A stretch of 64,000 nucleotides of DNA. Origin: Streptomyces violens (lineage in GTDB: Bacteria > Actinomycetota > Actinomycetes > Streptomycetales > Streptomycetaceae). A model generated the notes under the pieces. The model saw nothing but the letters and a program-made list of their open reading frames with translations. It did not search any database and had not been told where the DNA came from. The translations under genes were made by a program, and so were the position numbers. Below, piece after piece: positions 18,381 through 28,157 of the stretch. The number at the start of each line of letters is the position of its first letter. Positions within the stretch are counted from its first letter, which is position 1. The stretch covers positions 702,344-766,343 of the forward strand of contig NZ_JOBH01000001.1 of NCBI RefSeq assembly GCF_000717745.1, written 5' to 3'.

Positions 18381-19391
18381 TCAGCGGCTCCGCAGCCGCC
18401 GGAGGCCCTTGGTGACGACGGGCGGCAGCAGCAGGAGGGCTGCCCGCCGGGCGCGGGCCTTCGGGCGGCGGGCGGCGGCCCGGCGCTGCGCCGCCTCGGC
18501 CGCCGCCCCGGCCTCGCCCGCGGCGGCCGCGGCCCGCGCGTCGCTCTCCTCTCGCCGCCGCCGGATCTCCTCTGCCGCACGTTCTTCGGCCCGCAGCGCC
18601 TCGTAGTACCGGGACCGCGGCGGCTCGGGCATGGCCGGTCCGCGCTCGCCGACCAGCCGCAGCACCCGGTGCCCGGCGATGGTCTGGAGGTCGGCGTGGC
18701 AGTCGGCGCGGCCCACGATCTCCAGGATCAGCGCCTCCTGCCAGGGCGCCGGGTCGCCCCAGGTGCCGTAGAACTTGCAGCGGCTCAGGCAGATGGGCCG
18801 CAGCCCCTCGGTGAACAGCGCTTCCCAGGTGGCGGCCGAGACGCCCGGCGTGTGCTCGGAGCGGTAGTCGTCCAGTACCACCACTCCTTCGGGTGACAGC
18901 ACGCGGCGCGCGGCCGTGATGTCACCGCGTACGTGGTCGTACAGGTGCGAGGCGTCGACGTGCACGAAGCGGCAGCTGCCCGGGGCGACCTTCTCGGGGA
19001 CGAGCGAAGTGGGGCCCTGGATGATCGTGGGCAGCTCGTCGTGGAAGGCGAGGTAATTCGCCTCGAAGGCGCGGCGGCTGAGCGTCGCGTACGAGCGCTG
19101 CATTTCCTCGTCGTTGGCCGCGTCCCCGGCCGGGGAATCGAAGAGGTCGCAGACCGTGAATTCCTCCCCCGAGTCGAGGTAACGGCCCAGGAAAGCGGCG
19201 CTCTTCCCCAGGTACGCGCCCATTTCCAGCAGGTCGCCGCGCACGCCGGAACGGGCCTGATGGGTCAGCAGCCAGTCGAAGAGCACCTGGTCCTGGTCGA
19301 AGAACCAGCCCTTGACGTCCGCGAGCGTGCCGGGGCGCGGCAGCCCCGTTCCGGCGGGCGCGGCGACGGTCTCGGTGTGCAGTGGGGTCAT
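18381..19391 (-). CDS. Class I SAM-dependent methyltransferase (Methyltransf_24 type), copy 2
   Basis: This is a protein of 336 residues and a paralogue of the methyltransferase at 11327. It has LLEMGAYLGKSA as the SAM motif, HVDASHLYDHVRGD, and VVLDDYRSEHTPGV. It differs by an Arg/Ala/Glu-rich helical region of about 60 residues before the shared C-terminal motif LPPVVTK. The start at ATG 19391 follows gagagg with a good spacing, and is preferred over an ATG 36 bases further upstream that has no ribosome site. It is convergent with the large transferase gene, 28 bases between stops. The substrate is unknown; modification of a wall sugar is an inference from context. Confidence 0.85.
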   Translation of the reverse strand: MTPLHTETVAAPAGTGLPRPGTLADVKGWFFDQDQVLFDWLLTHQARSGVRGDLLEMGAYLGKSAAFLGRYLDSGEEFTVCDLFDSPAGDAANDEEMQRSYATLSRRAFEANYLAFHDELPTIIQGPTSLVPEKVAPGSCRFVHVDASHLYDHVRGDITAARRVLSPEGVVVLDDYRSEHTPGVSAATWEALFTEGLRPICLSRCKFYGTWGDPAPWQEALILEIVGRADCHADLQTIAGHRVLRLVGERGPAMPEPPRSRYYEALRAEERAAEEIRRRREESDARAAAAAGEAGAAAEAAQRRAAARRPKARARRAALLLLPPVVTKGLRRLRSR

Positions 19392-19515
19392 GTCCGGCCT
19401 CTCGACGGAAATCGCGGCGGCAGACATTAACCGCCGGGTGGCCGGAATTCCGGAATGCGGCGGGTGGTCGGCGCGTAAGAAGTACTCCTGTTCTGCTGTG
19501 CTCGGTTCCGCGTGC

Positions 19516-21093
19516 TCAGTTCCGCCGCACGAAGAGGGCGATATTTCCGCCGGGCCCGTCCAGCCAGTACCGCTGTACGAACAGCGCGTGCAGCAGCCGC
19601 CATTTGGCCATTTCCCGGTCGTTGTGGCGGAACCACCGGGTGCGGTCCACGCCGTCGGCGGCGACCAGCCAGACCCGGCCGGTGCGGGCCAGCCGCGCGC
19701 GGATCTCCCGCAGCGGCGCGTCCCGCCCGTAGAGCGTGCCCGACTCCGCGCCCGAGACGCCGAGCGTGAGGTCCGTGAGCCCGGCGAACCGCTCCGGGTG
19801 GGCGAGCCCTACCCGGCGTTCGTAGGTGGGCACGAAGAAGACGCCGTCCCCGGGGGCGGCGTGGCGCGCGACGGCCGCCGCCACGGCCGCGAGGTCGTCC
19901 GGGCGGCCGGTCCGCAGCCGTTCGCGCTGCTGGGCGGGGAGCTGGCACAGAAACGCCACCACGACCGCGGCCGCGCCCGCCGCCGCCACCACGCGCGGCG
20001 GCAGCCGCCGGGACCGCCGTACGGCCGCCGCGACCACCAGCCGCTCGGCTCCGGCCGCCGCGGCCAGCGCCACGCCCGGCAGCGAGAAGAGCAGATAGCG
20101 GTCGAGGAAGACCGGGTGCCACTGGGAGACCACGAAGAGCAGGGCGGCCGGCAGCAGGGCGAGTGGCAGCGCGACGGCGGACAGGCCGAGCGGGCCGCGG
20201 CGCGGCAGCGGGCGCCGGGCTGCCACCGCCAGCAGGAGGCACACCACCACGACGACCGGCACGGACGGCCCGGCGAACGACCGCAGCAGCAGCCAGGCGG
20301 CGCGCAGCCCTGGCGGGTAGAGCCAGTTCAGCTGGTGGCTCTGGCCACGGGACAGCGCCACGAGAGGCAGCAGCGCGAGGGCCACCGCGCAGGCCGCGGC
20401 CGCCCAGCGCCACCACACAGCCCGCGGCACCCGTGAGACCAGCAGCGTCAGCGCGTGCGCGGCCAGCACCAGCACGGCGCACTCGTGGAGCAGCGCGGTG
20501 AGCGCCGTGACCGCCGCGTACGCCGTCCAGTTCCGGGCCCGGCCGCGCCGTACGGCACTCGTCAGCAGCAGCGTGGACAGCGCGGCGCCGGCCGTGACCA
20601 GCGCGTAGGAGCGGGCCTCCTGCGCGTAGTGGCTCACCGTGGGGAAAGCGGCGAAGAGCAGCCCGGCCCACAGGCCGACGCGCGGCGCGGCCAGCCGGCT
20701 GCCGGTCAGCGCCACCAGCCCGGCCGCGGCCGTCGCGCCGAGCACGGAGGGCAGCCGCAGCGCCGTCTCGCCGCCGCCCAGCAGCGCGCGGACGCCGTGC
20801 ATCAGGGCGTAGTACAGGCCGTGCACCGCGTCGGCGGTGCCGAGCAGATGCCAGAGCTGGGGCAGCGAGCGGCCCGCGACCTGCGCGGTGGCCGCCTCGT
20901 CCCGCCACAGCGTCCCGCGGTCCAGTCCCCACAGGCCCAGCGCGAGCATGACGGCGCACGGGATCAGCACCGCGATCAGGGTGGCGCGGCGCCGCGCGCG
21001 CGGACCGCCGCGCGCGGTCAGCGGGGCGCGGCCGCCCGGCACCGCGGACGGCGGCCGCTCCTCCTGGGGGTCGGCGACACCCGGCCCGCTCAT
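19516..21093 (-). CDS. Membrane glycosyltransferase, GT-C fold (GT39/PMT-like)
   Basis: This is an integral membrane protein of 525 residues with about ten or more hydrophobic helices. The first extracytoplasmic loop carries the acidic motif [10 protein letters not shown] (Asp65-Glu66), the hallmark of GT-C enzymes that take sugars from polyprenyl-phosphate carriers. [12 protein letters not shown] is a second conserved family segment. It would act on the outer face of the membrane, adding a sugar to the polymer or to a protein. It starts in an ATGA overlap with the Stealth gene upstream, so the two are translationally coupled. The acceptor is unknown. Confidence 0.85.
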   Translation of the reverse strand: MSGPGVADPQEERPPSAVPGGRAPLTARGGPRARRRATLIAVLIPCAVMLALGLWGLDRGTLWRDEAATAQVAGRSLPQLWHLLGTADAVHGLYYALMHGVRALLGGGETALRLPSVLGATAAAGLVALTGSRLAAPRVGLWAGLLFAAFPTVSHYAQEARSYALVTAGAALSTLLLTSAVRRGRARNWTAYAAVTALTALLHECAVLVLAAHALTLLVSRVPRAVWWRWAAAACAVALALLPLVALSRGQSHQLNWLYPPGLRAAWLLLRSFAGPSVPVVVVVCLLLAVAARRPLPRRGPLGLSAVALPLALLPAALLFVVSQWHPVFLDRYLLFSLPGVALAAAAGAERLVVAAAVRRSRRLPPRVVAAAGAAAVVVAFLCQLPAQQRERLRTGRPDDLAAVAAAVARHAAPGDGVFFVPTYERRVGLAHPERFAGLTDLTLGVSGAESGTLYGRDAPLREIRARLARTGRVWLVAADGVDRTRWFRHNDREMAKWRLLHALFVQRYWLDGPGGNIALFVRRN

Positions 21094-22964
21094 GGCTCCG
21101 GCAGCTCGTACGGGCTCGGCAGCGGGAAGTACGCCTCCAGGAACGGCCGCAGCAGCGCGAGCTGGTCCGCCAGGTCGGTCTCCTCCGACTGGGTGTCATT
21201 GAGGCAGAAGACGTCCCGGTCGCGGCGGGCGAGCAGCCGGTCCAGCCGGTCGGCGGCGTTGGGCCGGGAGAGGTCGAGGTAGGAGTAGGCGATGTCGGCG
21301 GGCAGCGCACGGCCGGTGTGGAAGGCGTAGTAGTGGTGCAGCGAGGACGGGATGGAGATGTCGTCCATGCTGCGGAAGCGGTGCGAGGCGGTCGCCCGGT
21401 GCTCGGCGGTGAATTCCCGTTCTATCTCCGTGAGCACGCTGCGCCGCAGGGCGTGCGGGACGTGCTTCATCTTCTGCACCGGTGTGGTGCCGAAGCGGGC
21501 CTCGATGAGCGCGCGGTTGTTCTTGCCCGCGACGGACACCGGGACGTCGTCGTCGCCGGGCGGGCCGAGCGGCACCAGCGCGGGCGAGGGGAAGTACTTC
21601 GTCAGCCCGTTGGCCAGGAAGAAGTCGTGCGGTGACGCCTCGCGGCCGAGGAAGACGTCGTCGTTGAAGTAGAGGAAGTGCTCCGAGAGGCCCTCGATGT
21701 GGTGCAGCTGGCTCTCGATGGCGTGCGAGTTGAAGGTCGGCAGCGCGCTCTGGTCGGTGAATATCTCGCGGTGGCTGACGACCTTCACGCGCGGGTGCGC
21801 GGTGTTCAGCCAGGGCGGTACCTGGTCGTCGGTGACGAGGTAGATGTCGCGCACCCAGGGCGCGTACATGTCCAGCGAGCGCAGCGAATAGCGCAGCTCG
21901 TCGCGGTTGGCGTAGCGCGCCGCGTTGGCCGCCTCGTCGTGGTACGCCTGTCCGGTGTACGCGGCGCGGCGCTCCAGCCAGGCCGGGTCGGCGCCGTCCA
22001 CCCAGGTGTAGACGACGTCGACGGGGAAGGTGAGGTCGCCGGGGAGCGGGACGGTGAAGTCGCGGTAGGTGGCCACCCGGGGGGCGCGGTCGTCGCCCGA
22101 GCCGTTGGGGCAGGTGAAGAGCGCGGCGGGGACGCTGATCCGGTGCCCTTCCGCCGGTACCCACTCGGTGACGGCGTTCCGCCGCGGGGCGATCAGCCGG
22201 TCCCCCTCGCGCGGCCAGAACTCCACGTCGCAGCCGTACGCCTCGTCCAGCACGAGCGACCGGCCGGGGTCGGTACGGAACCAGGTGACCCGGAACAGCC
22301 CGGCCCGCGCGGCCCGGTGCCAGCCGCCGGAGTCGTAGCCGGGCACGGTGTGCCGGACCTCGTTGCCCGGGGCCAGCAGGGAGACGTAGCCGGGCAGCGC
22401 GCGGCACCGGGCGGCCAGCGCGGCGAGCGCGCGCGGACCGTCCTCCGCGGCCACCGCGACCACGCCCCGGCCGCGCTCCTTGCCGCGAACGCAGAAGTGG
22501 CCGACGCCGGCCTGCTCCAGGGTCTCGGCGACGGTGACGAGGTTGTCGCGGCGCGCCCGGGCGGGTGAAAGGTCGTGCTGCACAAGGGCGATACGTGGGT
22601 GCCCGTCGGCCATCGTGACGGCCCGGCCGGGCCCGGCGGCGAGGGCGCGGTGGCACAGCGCCACGCCCCGGGTGCGCAGCCCGGACAGGTGCCGGGCCGT
22701 CGCCAGCCAGCTGACCTGCTGCTTGATGCGGCGGCGCAGCTCCGGGGTGGAGCGGGTCGCGATGGCCCGCCGCAGGTGTTCCGGTACCGCCTTGCGGTAG
22801 ACCGACACCAGGGTCGACGCCTCCGGGTTGATCCGCCGCACCGTCCCCGCGGCGCGGCGGGCACCCGGATGCCGTACGGGCCTGCGGCGTGGCTCGGCGG
22901 TCCGCTGTCCCATCTGTGCACTCACTCCGGTCTCCCCCTTCGCCTCTCCCCGCGGTCCGGTCAT
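21090..22964 (-). CDS. Stealth-family sugar-phosphate transferase
   Basis: This is a protein of 624 residues. Residues about 125-290 form a conserved pre-Stealth region also found in the fusion protein at 24192. Residues about 313 to the end carry the four Stealth blocks: [17 protein letters not shown] (CR1), [12 protein letters not shown] with [10 protein letters not shown] (CR2), [20 protein letters not shown] with NDDVF, and the C-terminal CR3/CR4 segments ending [10 protein letters not shown]. Stealth proteins transfer hexose-1-phosphate from UDP- or similar donors to capsule or wall glycans and include the GlcNAc-phosphotransferase relatives. The ATG at 22964 has a closely spaced agggg; ATG 22913 with ggagtgag upstream is an alternative. 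The stop overlaps the GT-C gene. Confidence 0.9.
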   Translation of the reverse strand: MTGPRGEAKGETGVSAQMGQRTAEPRRRPVRHPGARRAAGTVRRINPEASTLVSVYRKAVPEHLRRAIATRSTPELRRRIKQQVSWLATARHLSGLRTRGVALCHRALAAGPGRAVTMADGHPRIALVQHDLSPARARRDNLVTVAETLEQAGVGHFCVRGKERGRGVVAVAAEDGPRALAALAARCRALPGYVSLLAPGNEVRHTVPGYDSGGWHRAARAGLFRVTWFRTDPGRSLVLDEAYGCDVEFWPREGDRLIAPRRNAVTEWVPAEGHRISVPAALFTCPNGSGDDRAPRVATYRDFTVPLPGDLTFPVDVVYTWVDGADPAWLERRAAYTGQAYHDEAANAARYANRDELRYSLRSLDMYAPWVRDIYLVTDDQVPPWLNTAHPRVKVVSHREIFTDQSALPTFNSHAIESQLHHIEGLSEHFLYFNDDVFLGREASPHDFFLANGLTKYFPSPALVPLGPPGDDDVPVSVAGKNNRALIEARFGTTPVQKMKHVPHALRRSVLTEIEREFTAEHRATASHRFRSMDDISIPSSLHHYYAFHTGRALPADIAYSYLDLSRPNAADRLDRLLARRDRDVFCLNDTQSEETDLADQLALLRPFLEAYFPLPSPYELPEP

Positions 22965-23034
22965 TTACCCCTATGGGCGTTTGATGCAACTATGACGCCG
23001 TACGTCCGGGTACACATCCCCTGCGCACCCGGAC

Positions 23035-23062
23035 CCCGTGGGTGTTCACACGCCCACGGGGG
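23035..23062 (+). promoter_or_regulatory. Strong 12-bp hairpin in the leader of the 23164 operon
   Basis: The arms ccccgtgggtgt and acgcccacgggg pair over 12 positions (one G-U) around the loop tcac. It lies about 100 bases before the start at 23164 and in the divergent spacer, where a terminator is not expected for either gene. It could be an attenuator, operator or transcript-stabilising hairpin. Confidence 0.5.
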
Positions 23063-23163
23063 AGGCTCACGTAAGGGATGACTCGCCAGGGCGCGAGAAG
23101 GATGCCCTGCCACGTGCCCAGCGGGCGCCGCCCCGCGTCCCACGGAAGGGAGCACCGGCCGCC

Positions 23164-24195
23164 ATGGACCAGGCCCTGCTGTCGCGAGCGGTGAAAGCCG
23201 GCCGCCGTGCCCGCCGCGCGGCGGCCGGCGTACGCCGCCGCATCGAGCGCGTCGACACCGTCCCGGTGCTCGCCGCACGGCTGCGCCCGCGGCCCGTGCT
23301 GCGCCCCGTCCACCTGTCCGTACTGGGCGGCCGCACCCTGAACGTGGCGGTGCGTTACCCCCGCCGCGCCCACGGGATCGGCACCGCGCTGCTCCATCTG
23401 GACCACCGCGGCCACCGCCGGACCGCCGCGCTGACCCCCGAGGCCCAGCCCGACGGCACCCTGCTGCTCACCGCCACGGCCCCGCTGCACTTCGCCCCGC
23501 ACGGCGAGCCCGCCGAGTACGCCGAGCCCGGCGCCCTCGCGCTGGGCCCCGGCCTCTGGCGGCTGTCGCTGGCCGTGACGGACACGGCGGGCCGGGAGAT
23601 CGTGGCCGGCCTCGGCGCGGCCCCGCCCCGCACCGCCGGCGGCCCGACCCTCCCGCACTCCCCCGACCCCGGCAGCGGAGCCCTCTTCCGCCCAGTGCGT
23701 TCCGCCGACGGACACGCGCTGCTCAAGGTGTCGGCCCCCGCCCCGCAGGCCGAACTGGTCGCGCTCGGACTGCGCTGGGACCGCGTCACCGTGCAGGTCC
23801 GGCTGGTCGGCCCGCTGCCCCGGCACGCCGTCTGGACGGCCGAGGCGGTCCGGCAGGGCGCCGGTTCCACCGTGCTGCCGATGCCGCTGGAGCAGCACTC
23901 GGGCCACCTCACGGCCGACCTGCCGCTGCCCGCGATGGCCGCCGACGGACACGTCCAGCACACCTGGGAAGTACGGCTGCGGTCCGGGCGGACCCGGCTG
24001 AAGGTCGGCCGCCGGCTGACCGACGTACGCCGCCCGAAGCGGGTCTTCCGTACGCCCTACCGCTCGATAGCGCTCGCGGACGGCCGGCTGCTGCGGGTGC
24101 ACGCCCACTTCTCCGCCGCCGGGACCCTCGCCGTCAGCTGCGCCGCGTACGCACCACCCGCCCGCGCCCACGAGACCTCGGAGGACCGGCCATGA
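23164..24195 (+). CDS. Protein of unknown function in the wall-polymer locus
   Basis: I do not recognise the family. The protein has 343 residues, a very basic N-terminus (residues 8-45 contain many Arg), no signal peptide and no membrane helix. The rest alternates short hydrophobic strands with Gly/Pro turns, which suggests two or more beta-sandwich domains, perhaps similar to the accessory strands in the middle of the 14732 protein. It is the first gene of a run with the GT4-Stealth fusion (ATGA overlap at 24192), galE and the GT2/TagF gene, so a part in polymer assembly is likely. The ATG at 23164 follows aagggag about 12 bases upstream. In-frame codons continue further upstream, so a longer form is not excluded. 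Confidence 0.7.
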   Translation: MDQALLSRAVKAGRRARRAAAGVRRRIERVDTVPVLAARLRPRPVLRPVHLSVLGGRTLNVAVRYPRRAHGIGTALLHLDHRGHRRTAALTPEAQPDGTLLLTATAPLHFAPHGEPAEYAEPGALALGPGLWRLSLAVTDTAGREIVAGLGAAPPRTAGGPTLPHSPDPGSGALFRPVRSADGHALLKVSAPAPQAELVALGLRWDRVTVQVRLVGPLPRHAVWTAEAVRQGAGSTVLPMPLEQHSGHLTADLPLPAMAADGHVQHTWEVRLRSGRTRLKVGRRLTDVRRPKRVFRTPYRSIALADGRLLRVHAHFSAAGTLAVSCAAYAPPARAHETSEDRP

Positions 24196-27011
24196 GGATC
24201 ACGTTCCTGCTCACCCTCGGCGACGAGATGGGCGGCACGGAAATGGCCGCGTACACCCAGGCGGCCCACCTCGCGGCGCGCCACGACGTCGAGGTGCTGA
24301 GCGTCTTCCGCACCCACGCCGAGCCGTTCTTCCCCGCCGCCCGGGACGTCCGGCGCCGCTATCTGGTCGACCGGACCGGGCCGTACGAGCGGCCGGTGCG
24401 GGCCAGCGCTCTGGACGAGGCGGCCTGCCGCACGCTGGCCGCCCTCCCCAGTGAGCTGATCAAGCCGGCCTGGGAGCACACGTTCAACCGGCTCTCGGAC
24501 ATCGAGCTGGGCGCCGCCATCGCGGGGCTGGACACCGACGTCCTGGTCACAACGACGCCCGCGCTCATGGCGGCGGCCGCGGAGCTCGTGCAGGGCCGGG
24601 TGATCACCGTGCACCAGGAGCACCGCGCCTCGCAGCTGCGCGGGGTCAGCGGCGAGCCGCTGCTGATGTACGCGCCGCGCATCGACGCGCTGGTCTCGCT
24701 GACCGAGCGCACCGAGGAGTGGTTCCGCGAGTCCCTCGGCCCGGCAGCGCCCGAGCTCGCCACCATCCCCAACGCGCTGCCCGACGGCTACCGTCCGCGC
24801 TCCGACCTCACGGGCCGGCTCGTCGTGGCCGCCGCCCGGCTGACGCCCGAGAAGCAGCTCGACCACGCCGTACGGGCCTTCGCGCAGGCCGCGGAGGACC
24901 ACCCGGACTGGCGGCTGCGGATCTTCGGTGACGGCCCGCAGGCGGTGCGGCTGCGCCAGCTCATCGACGGCCTCGCCCTGCACGACCGGGTGGAACTGCT
25001 CGGCCGGACGCCGGACATGGCGGCGGAGTGGGCGAAGGCGAGCCTGTGCCTGCTGCCGTCGCGCAACGAGGCGTTCGGGCTGGTGCTGGTCGAGGCGTTC
25101 GCGGCGGGGGTGCCGGCGATCGCGTACGACATCGTCACCGGCCCCGCCGAGATCATCCGGCACGGCGTGGACGGGCTGCTCGTGCCGCCCGCCGACGTCG
25201 ACGCGCTGGCCGCGGCGCTCGGTGAACTGATGGGTGATCAGGAGCGGCTGCGGGCGTACGGGAACGCCGCGCGCGCCGGCGTGTACGAGCGCTTCTCCGG
25301 CGAGCGCGTCACCGCCGAGTGGGAGCGGCTGTTCGAGAAGCTGGTGGCCCGCCGCGACGGCCCGGACCGGCTCGCGGCCCGCGCCGACCGCACCGCGCTG
25401 CGCATCGCGGCCGGCGGCGGCCGGGCGTTCAGCGTGGCGGCCCCGCACGGCGGCCCGCTCGCCGCCTCCGCCGACACGCAGAAGGCCCGCGAAGTACTGC
25501 TCAAGGCCCAGGACCGGACGGGCCGGCTGGTGCGCTCCGCCGGGCGCCTCGCCGAGCTGCGCGACGACCTCACCGCGCCGCAGGCCGCCGACCGCAACCT
25601 GGAGCTGGCCACCGACGCGCTCACGGCACACGGCATCGGCTACGTCCTGCTGCGCGACGACGCGCTCGCGCACCGGGTCGCGGTGGCCGTGGAGGACCGG
25701 GAGCGGGCGCTGGCCGCGCTCGCCGAGGAGCTGGCCGGCGAGCCGGTGTACGGCGAGCTGGTCTCGCCGCGCGGCCACGCGCCGGGCGCGCTGCTGGCCG
25801 AGCGGCTGCGGGAGGCCGGCGAGGTCGCGGGGGTGCGCGTCTTCAAGCCGGTGACCAGCGAGAGCCGCACGCTGCGGTACGGCCCCGGATTCGGCTGCAC
25901 CGTGGAGTTCTGGGCCGAGGACGAGGACGGCTGGCGGGAGGCCCCGCGCGGCACGACCCTCCTCGGGCCGCGGCTGCCCAGCCTGGAGCCGACGGCCAAG
26001 TGGCGGGTCGCGGACCGGGACCACCCCACGCTCGCCGCCTTCACCGACACCCTGATGTGGGACATCGACTTCCCCGTCGACGTCGTCTACACCTGGGTCG
26101 ACGACTCCGATCCCGACTGGCGGGAGCGGCGGGACGCGGCCCTGCGGGCGGCCGGCTTCGCCACGGACGGCGTGGACAGCAGCGACGCGCGCTTCCGCAG
26201 CCGCGACGAACTGCGGCACTCGCTCCGCTCGCTGGCGATGTACGCGCCCTGGGTCCGCACCGTTCACCTCGTCACCGACGACCAGGTGCCCGACTGGCTG
26301 GACATCGCGCACCCGGGCCTGAAGGTGATCGACCACCGCGAGCTGTTCGCCGACCCGTCCCTGCTGCCGACCTTCAACTCGCACGCCATCGAGAGCCAGT
26401 TGCACCGCATCGAGGGCCTGTCCGAGCAGTTCCTGTACATCAACGACGATGTGTTCTTCGGCCGCCCGGTGCCGCCGTCGGCGTTCTTCCACAGCAACGG
26501 CACCGCGCACTTCTTCCGCTCGCCCACCGCCGTACCGCCCGGCGAGGTCACCGAGGACGACGAGGGCTACTTCGCCGCCGCCAAGAACAACCGGGCGCTG
26601 CTGAAGCGGGAGTTCGGCCGGGTCGCCACGCACGGCTTCCTGCACGCCCCGCACCCGCTGCGGCGCAGCGTCCTCGCGGAGCTCGCCGACCGCTTCCCCG
26701 AGGAGGTGGCGGCGACGGCGGGGAGCCGCTTCCGGGCCCGTACCGATCTCTCCATCGCTTCGTCCCTGCACCACTACTACGGATACCTGACCGGGAAGTC
26801 GACGCCCGCGACCATTTCCTGCTCCTTCGCGAACGCCGGCCGCTACGACCACCACACTGTCCTCAGCCGCCTGCTCGCCACGCGCAGCCACAGCGTCTTC
26901 TGCATCGGGGACTCCGCCGACGCCGAGGTGCCGGCCGCCGAGCAGGACCGGGTGGTGCGGGCCTTCCTGGGCGCGTACTTCCCCGTACCGTCGCCGTACG
27001 AGCGCGGCTGA
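24192..27011 (+). CDS. Fusion of GT4 glycosyltransferase and Stealth sugar-phosphate transferase
   Basis: This is a protein of 939 residues with two complete enzymes. Residues 1 to about 390 form a GT-B family 4 glycosyltransferase (N-terminal GDEMGGTEM loop, the LVVAAARLTPEKQL strand, and the donor-site motif NEAFGLVLVEAFAAGVP). Residues about 460-620 match the pre-Stealth region of the protein at 21090. Residues 627 to the end contain the Stealth blocks: [65 protein letters not shown], and the ending AYFPVPSPYE. The protein could add a sugar and then a sugar-phosphate to the same growing chain. It is coupled to the upstream gene by ATGA and followed 25 bases later by galE. Confidence 0.9.
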   Translation: MRITFLLTLGDEMGGTEMAAYTQAAHLAARHDVEVLSVFRTHAEPFFPAARDVRRRYLVDRTGPYERPVRASALDEAACRTLAALPSELIKPAWEHTFNRLSDIELGAAIAGLDTDVLVTTTPALMAAAAELVQGRVITVHQEHRASQLRGVSGEPLLMYAPRIDALVSLTERTEEWFRESLGPAAPELATIPNALPDGYRPRSDLTGRLVVAAARLTPEKQLDHAVRAFAQAAEDHPDWRLRIFGDGPQAVRLRQLIDGLALHDRVELLGRTPDMAAEWAKASLCLLPSRNEAFGLVLVEAFAAGVPAIAYDIVTGPAEIIRHGVDGLLVPPADVDALAAALGELMGDQERLRAYGNAARAGVYERFSGERVTAEWERLFEKLVARRDGPDRLAARADRTALRIAAGGGRAFSVAAPHGGPLAASADTQKAREVLLKAQDRTGRLVRSAGRLAELRDDLTAPQAADRNLELATDALTAHGIGYVLLRDDALAHRVAVAVEDRERALAALAEELAGEPVYGELVSPRGHAPGALLAERLREAGEVAGVRVFKPVTSESRTLRYGPGFGCTVEFWAEDEDGWREAPRGTTLLGPRLPSLEPTAKWRVADRDHPTLAAFTDTLMWDIDFPVDVVYTWVDDSDPDWRERRDAALRAAGFATDGVDSSDARFRSRDELRHSLRSLAMYAPWVRTVHLVTDDQVPDWLDIAHPGLKVIDHRELFADPSLLPTFNSHAIESQLHRIEGLSEQFLYINDDVFFGRPVPPSAFFHSNGTAHFFRSPTAVPPGEVTEDDEGYFAAAKNNRALLKREFGRVATHGFLHAPHPLRRSVLAELADRFPEEVAATAGSRFRARTDLSIASSLHHYYGYLTGKSTPATISCSFANAGRYDHHTVLSRLLATRSHSVFCIGDSADAEVPAAEQDRVVRAFLGAYFPVPSPYERG

Positions 27012-27036
27012 GCCGAGCAGAAGGAGCAGGAGCGAG

Positions 27037-28023
27037 ATGACCTGGCTGATCACTGGTGGCGCGGGCTACATCGGCGCGCACGTGGTGCGCGCGATGACCG
27101 GCGCGGGCGAGCGTGCGGTGGTCCTGGACGATCTGTCCACGGGCGTGGCGGAGCGGGTGCCCGAGGGCGTGCCGCTCGTCGTCGGGTCGACGCTGGACCG
27201 CGGGCTGCTGGACCGCACGATCAGCGAGCACGAGGTCAGCGGGGTGGTGCACCTGGCGGCGAAGAAGCAGGTCGCCGAGTCGGTGGAGCTGCCGCTGCTG
27301 TACTACCGGGAGAACGTGCAGGGGCTGCGGACGCTGCTGGAGGCGGTGGCGGCGGGCGGCGTCGGCCGCTTCGTCTTCTCCTCCTCCGCCGCGGTCTACG
27401 GGATGCCCGACGTGGACCTGGTCACTGAGGAGACACCGTGCGTGCCGATGAGCCCGTACGGCGAGACCAAGCTGGCGGGCGAGTGGCTGACCCGGGCGGC
27501 GGGCCGCGCGCACGGCATCTCCACCGCCTGCCTGCGCTACTTCAACGTCGCGGGCGCCGCCGCCCCGGAGCTCGCCGACACCGGCGTCTTCAACATCGTC
27601 CCGATGGTCTTCGAGAAGCTCACCGAGGGCGCGGCGCCGCGGATCTTCGGTGCCGACTACGACACCCCGGACGGCACCTGCATCCGGGACTACATCCACG
27701 TCGAGGACCTGGCGGACGCGCACCTCGCGGCCGCGCGCAAGCTGGCCGAGCGCGGCCCGGTCCGCGACCTGACGCTCAACATCGGGCGGGGCGAGGGCGT
27801 GTCCGTCCGCGAGATGGTCGACCTCATCACGGAGGTCACCGGATACGGGGACCTGGCGGCGGAGGTCACGGCGCGGCGGCCCGGCGACCCGGCGCGGGTG
27901 GTCGCGGCTGCCGACCGGATCACGGCGGAGCTGGGCTGGAAGGCCCGGCACGACGTGCGCGACATGATCGCTTCGGCCTGGGCGGGCTGGCTGCTGCAGC
28001 ACCCGGAAGCCCGCCGCGACTGA
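27037..28023 (+). CDS. galE: UDP-glucose/UDP-GlcNAc 4-epimerase (GalE)
   Basis: This is a protein of 328 residues of the extended short-chain dehydrogenase family that interconverts UDP-glucose and UDP-galactose (or the N-acetyl forms) with bound NAD. The NAD motif GGAGYIG lies at residues 7-13, the catalytic Ser in SSSAAVYG (residues 115-122), and the YxxxK pair at Tyr141 and Lys145. The motif CIRDYIHVEDLADAH is typical of GalE. It follows the GT4-Stealth gene closely, has a strong purine-rich ribosome site (aaggagcaggagcgag), and probably feeds UDP-sugars to that enzyme. It is probably a second galE of the genome dedicated to the polymer, which is inference. Confidence 0.92.
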   Translation: MTWLITGGAGYIGAHVVRAMTGAGERAVVLDDLSTGVAERVPEGVPLVVGSTLDRGLLDRTISEHEVSGVVHLAAKKQVAESVELPLLYYRENVQGLRTLLEAVAAGGVGRFVFSSSAAVYGMPDVDLVTEETPCVPMSPYGETKLAGEWLTRAAGRAHGISTACLRYFNVAGAAAPELADTGVFNIVPMVFEKLTEGAAPRIFGADYDTPDGTCIRDYIHVEDLADAHLAAARKLAERGPVRDLTLNIGRGEGVSVREMVDLITEVTGYGDLAAEVTARRPGDPARVVAAADRITAELGWKARHDVRDMIASAWAGWLLQHPEARRD

Positions 28024-28080
28024 ACAAAGTCCGTACTTTTCCCATACCGCCGGACAACCATCTCCTCGTCACACCCGTCT

Positions 28081-28127
28081 CACAGGTAGCGGACAGCCCT
28101 CTCATTCCGGGCAATCCGCTATCTGTG
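28081..28127 (+). promoter_or_regulatory. Long inverted repeat upstream of the fourth GT2/TagF gene
   Basis: The arms cacaggtagcgga (28081-28093) and tccgctatctgtg (28115-28127) pair over 13 positions with one G-U, separated by 21 bases. It lies between galE and the GT2/TagF gene, 30 bases before the latter's start, and has no U tract. It may be a regulator-binding site, or a galE terminator or leader structure. Confidence 0.5.
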
Positions 28128-28157
28128 CCCGGTCCGATACGAGGAGTAGTTACCGCA

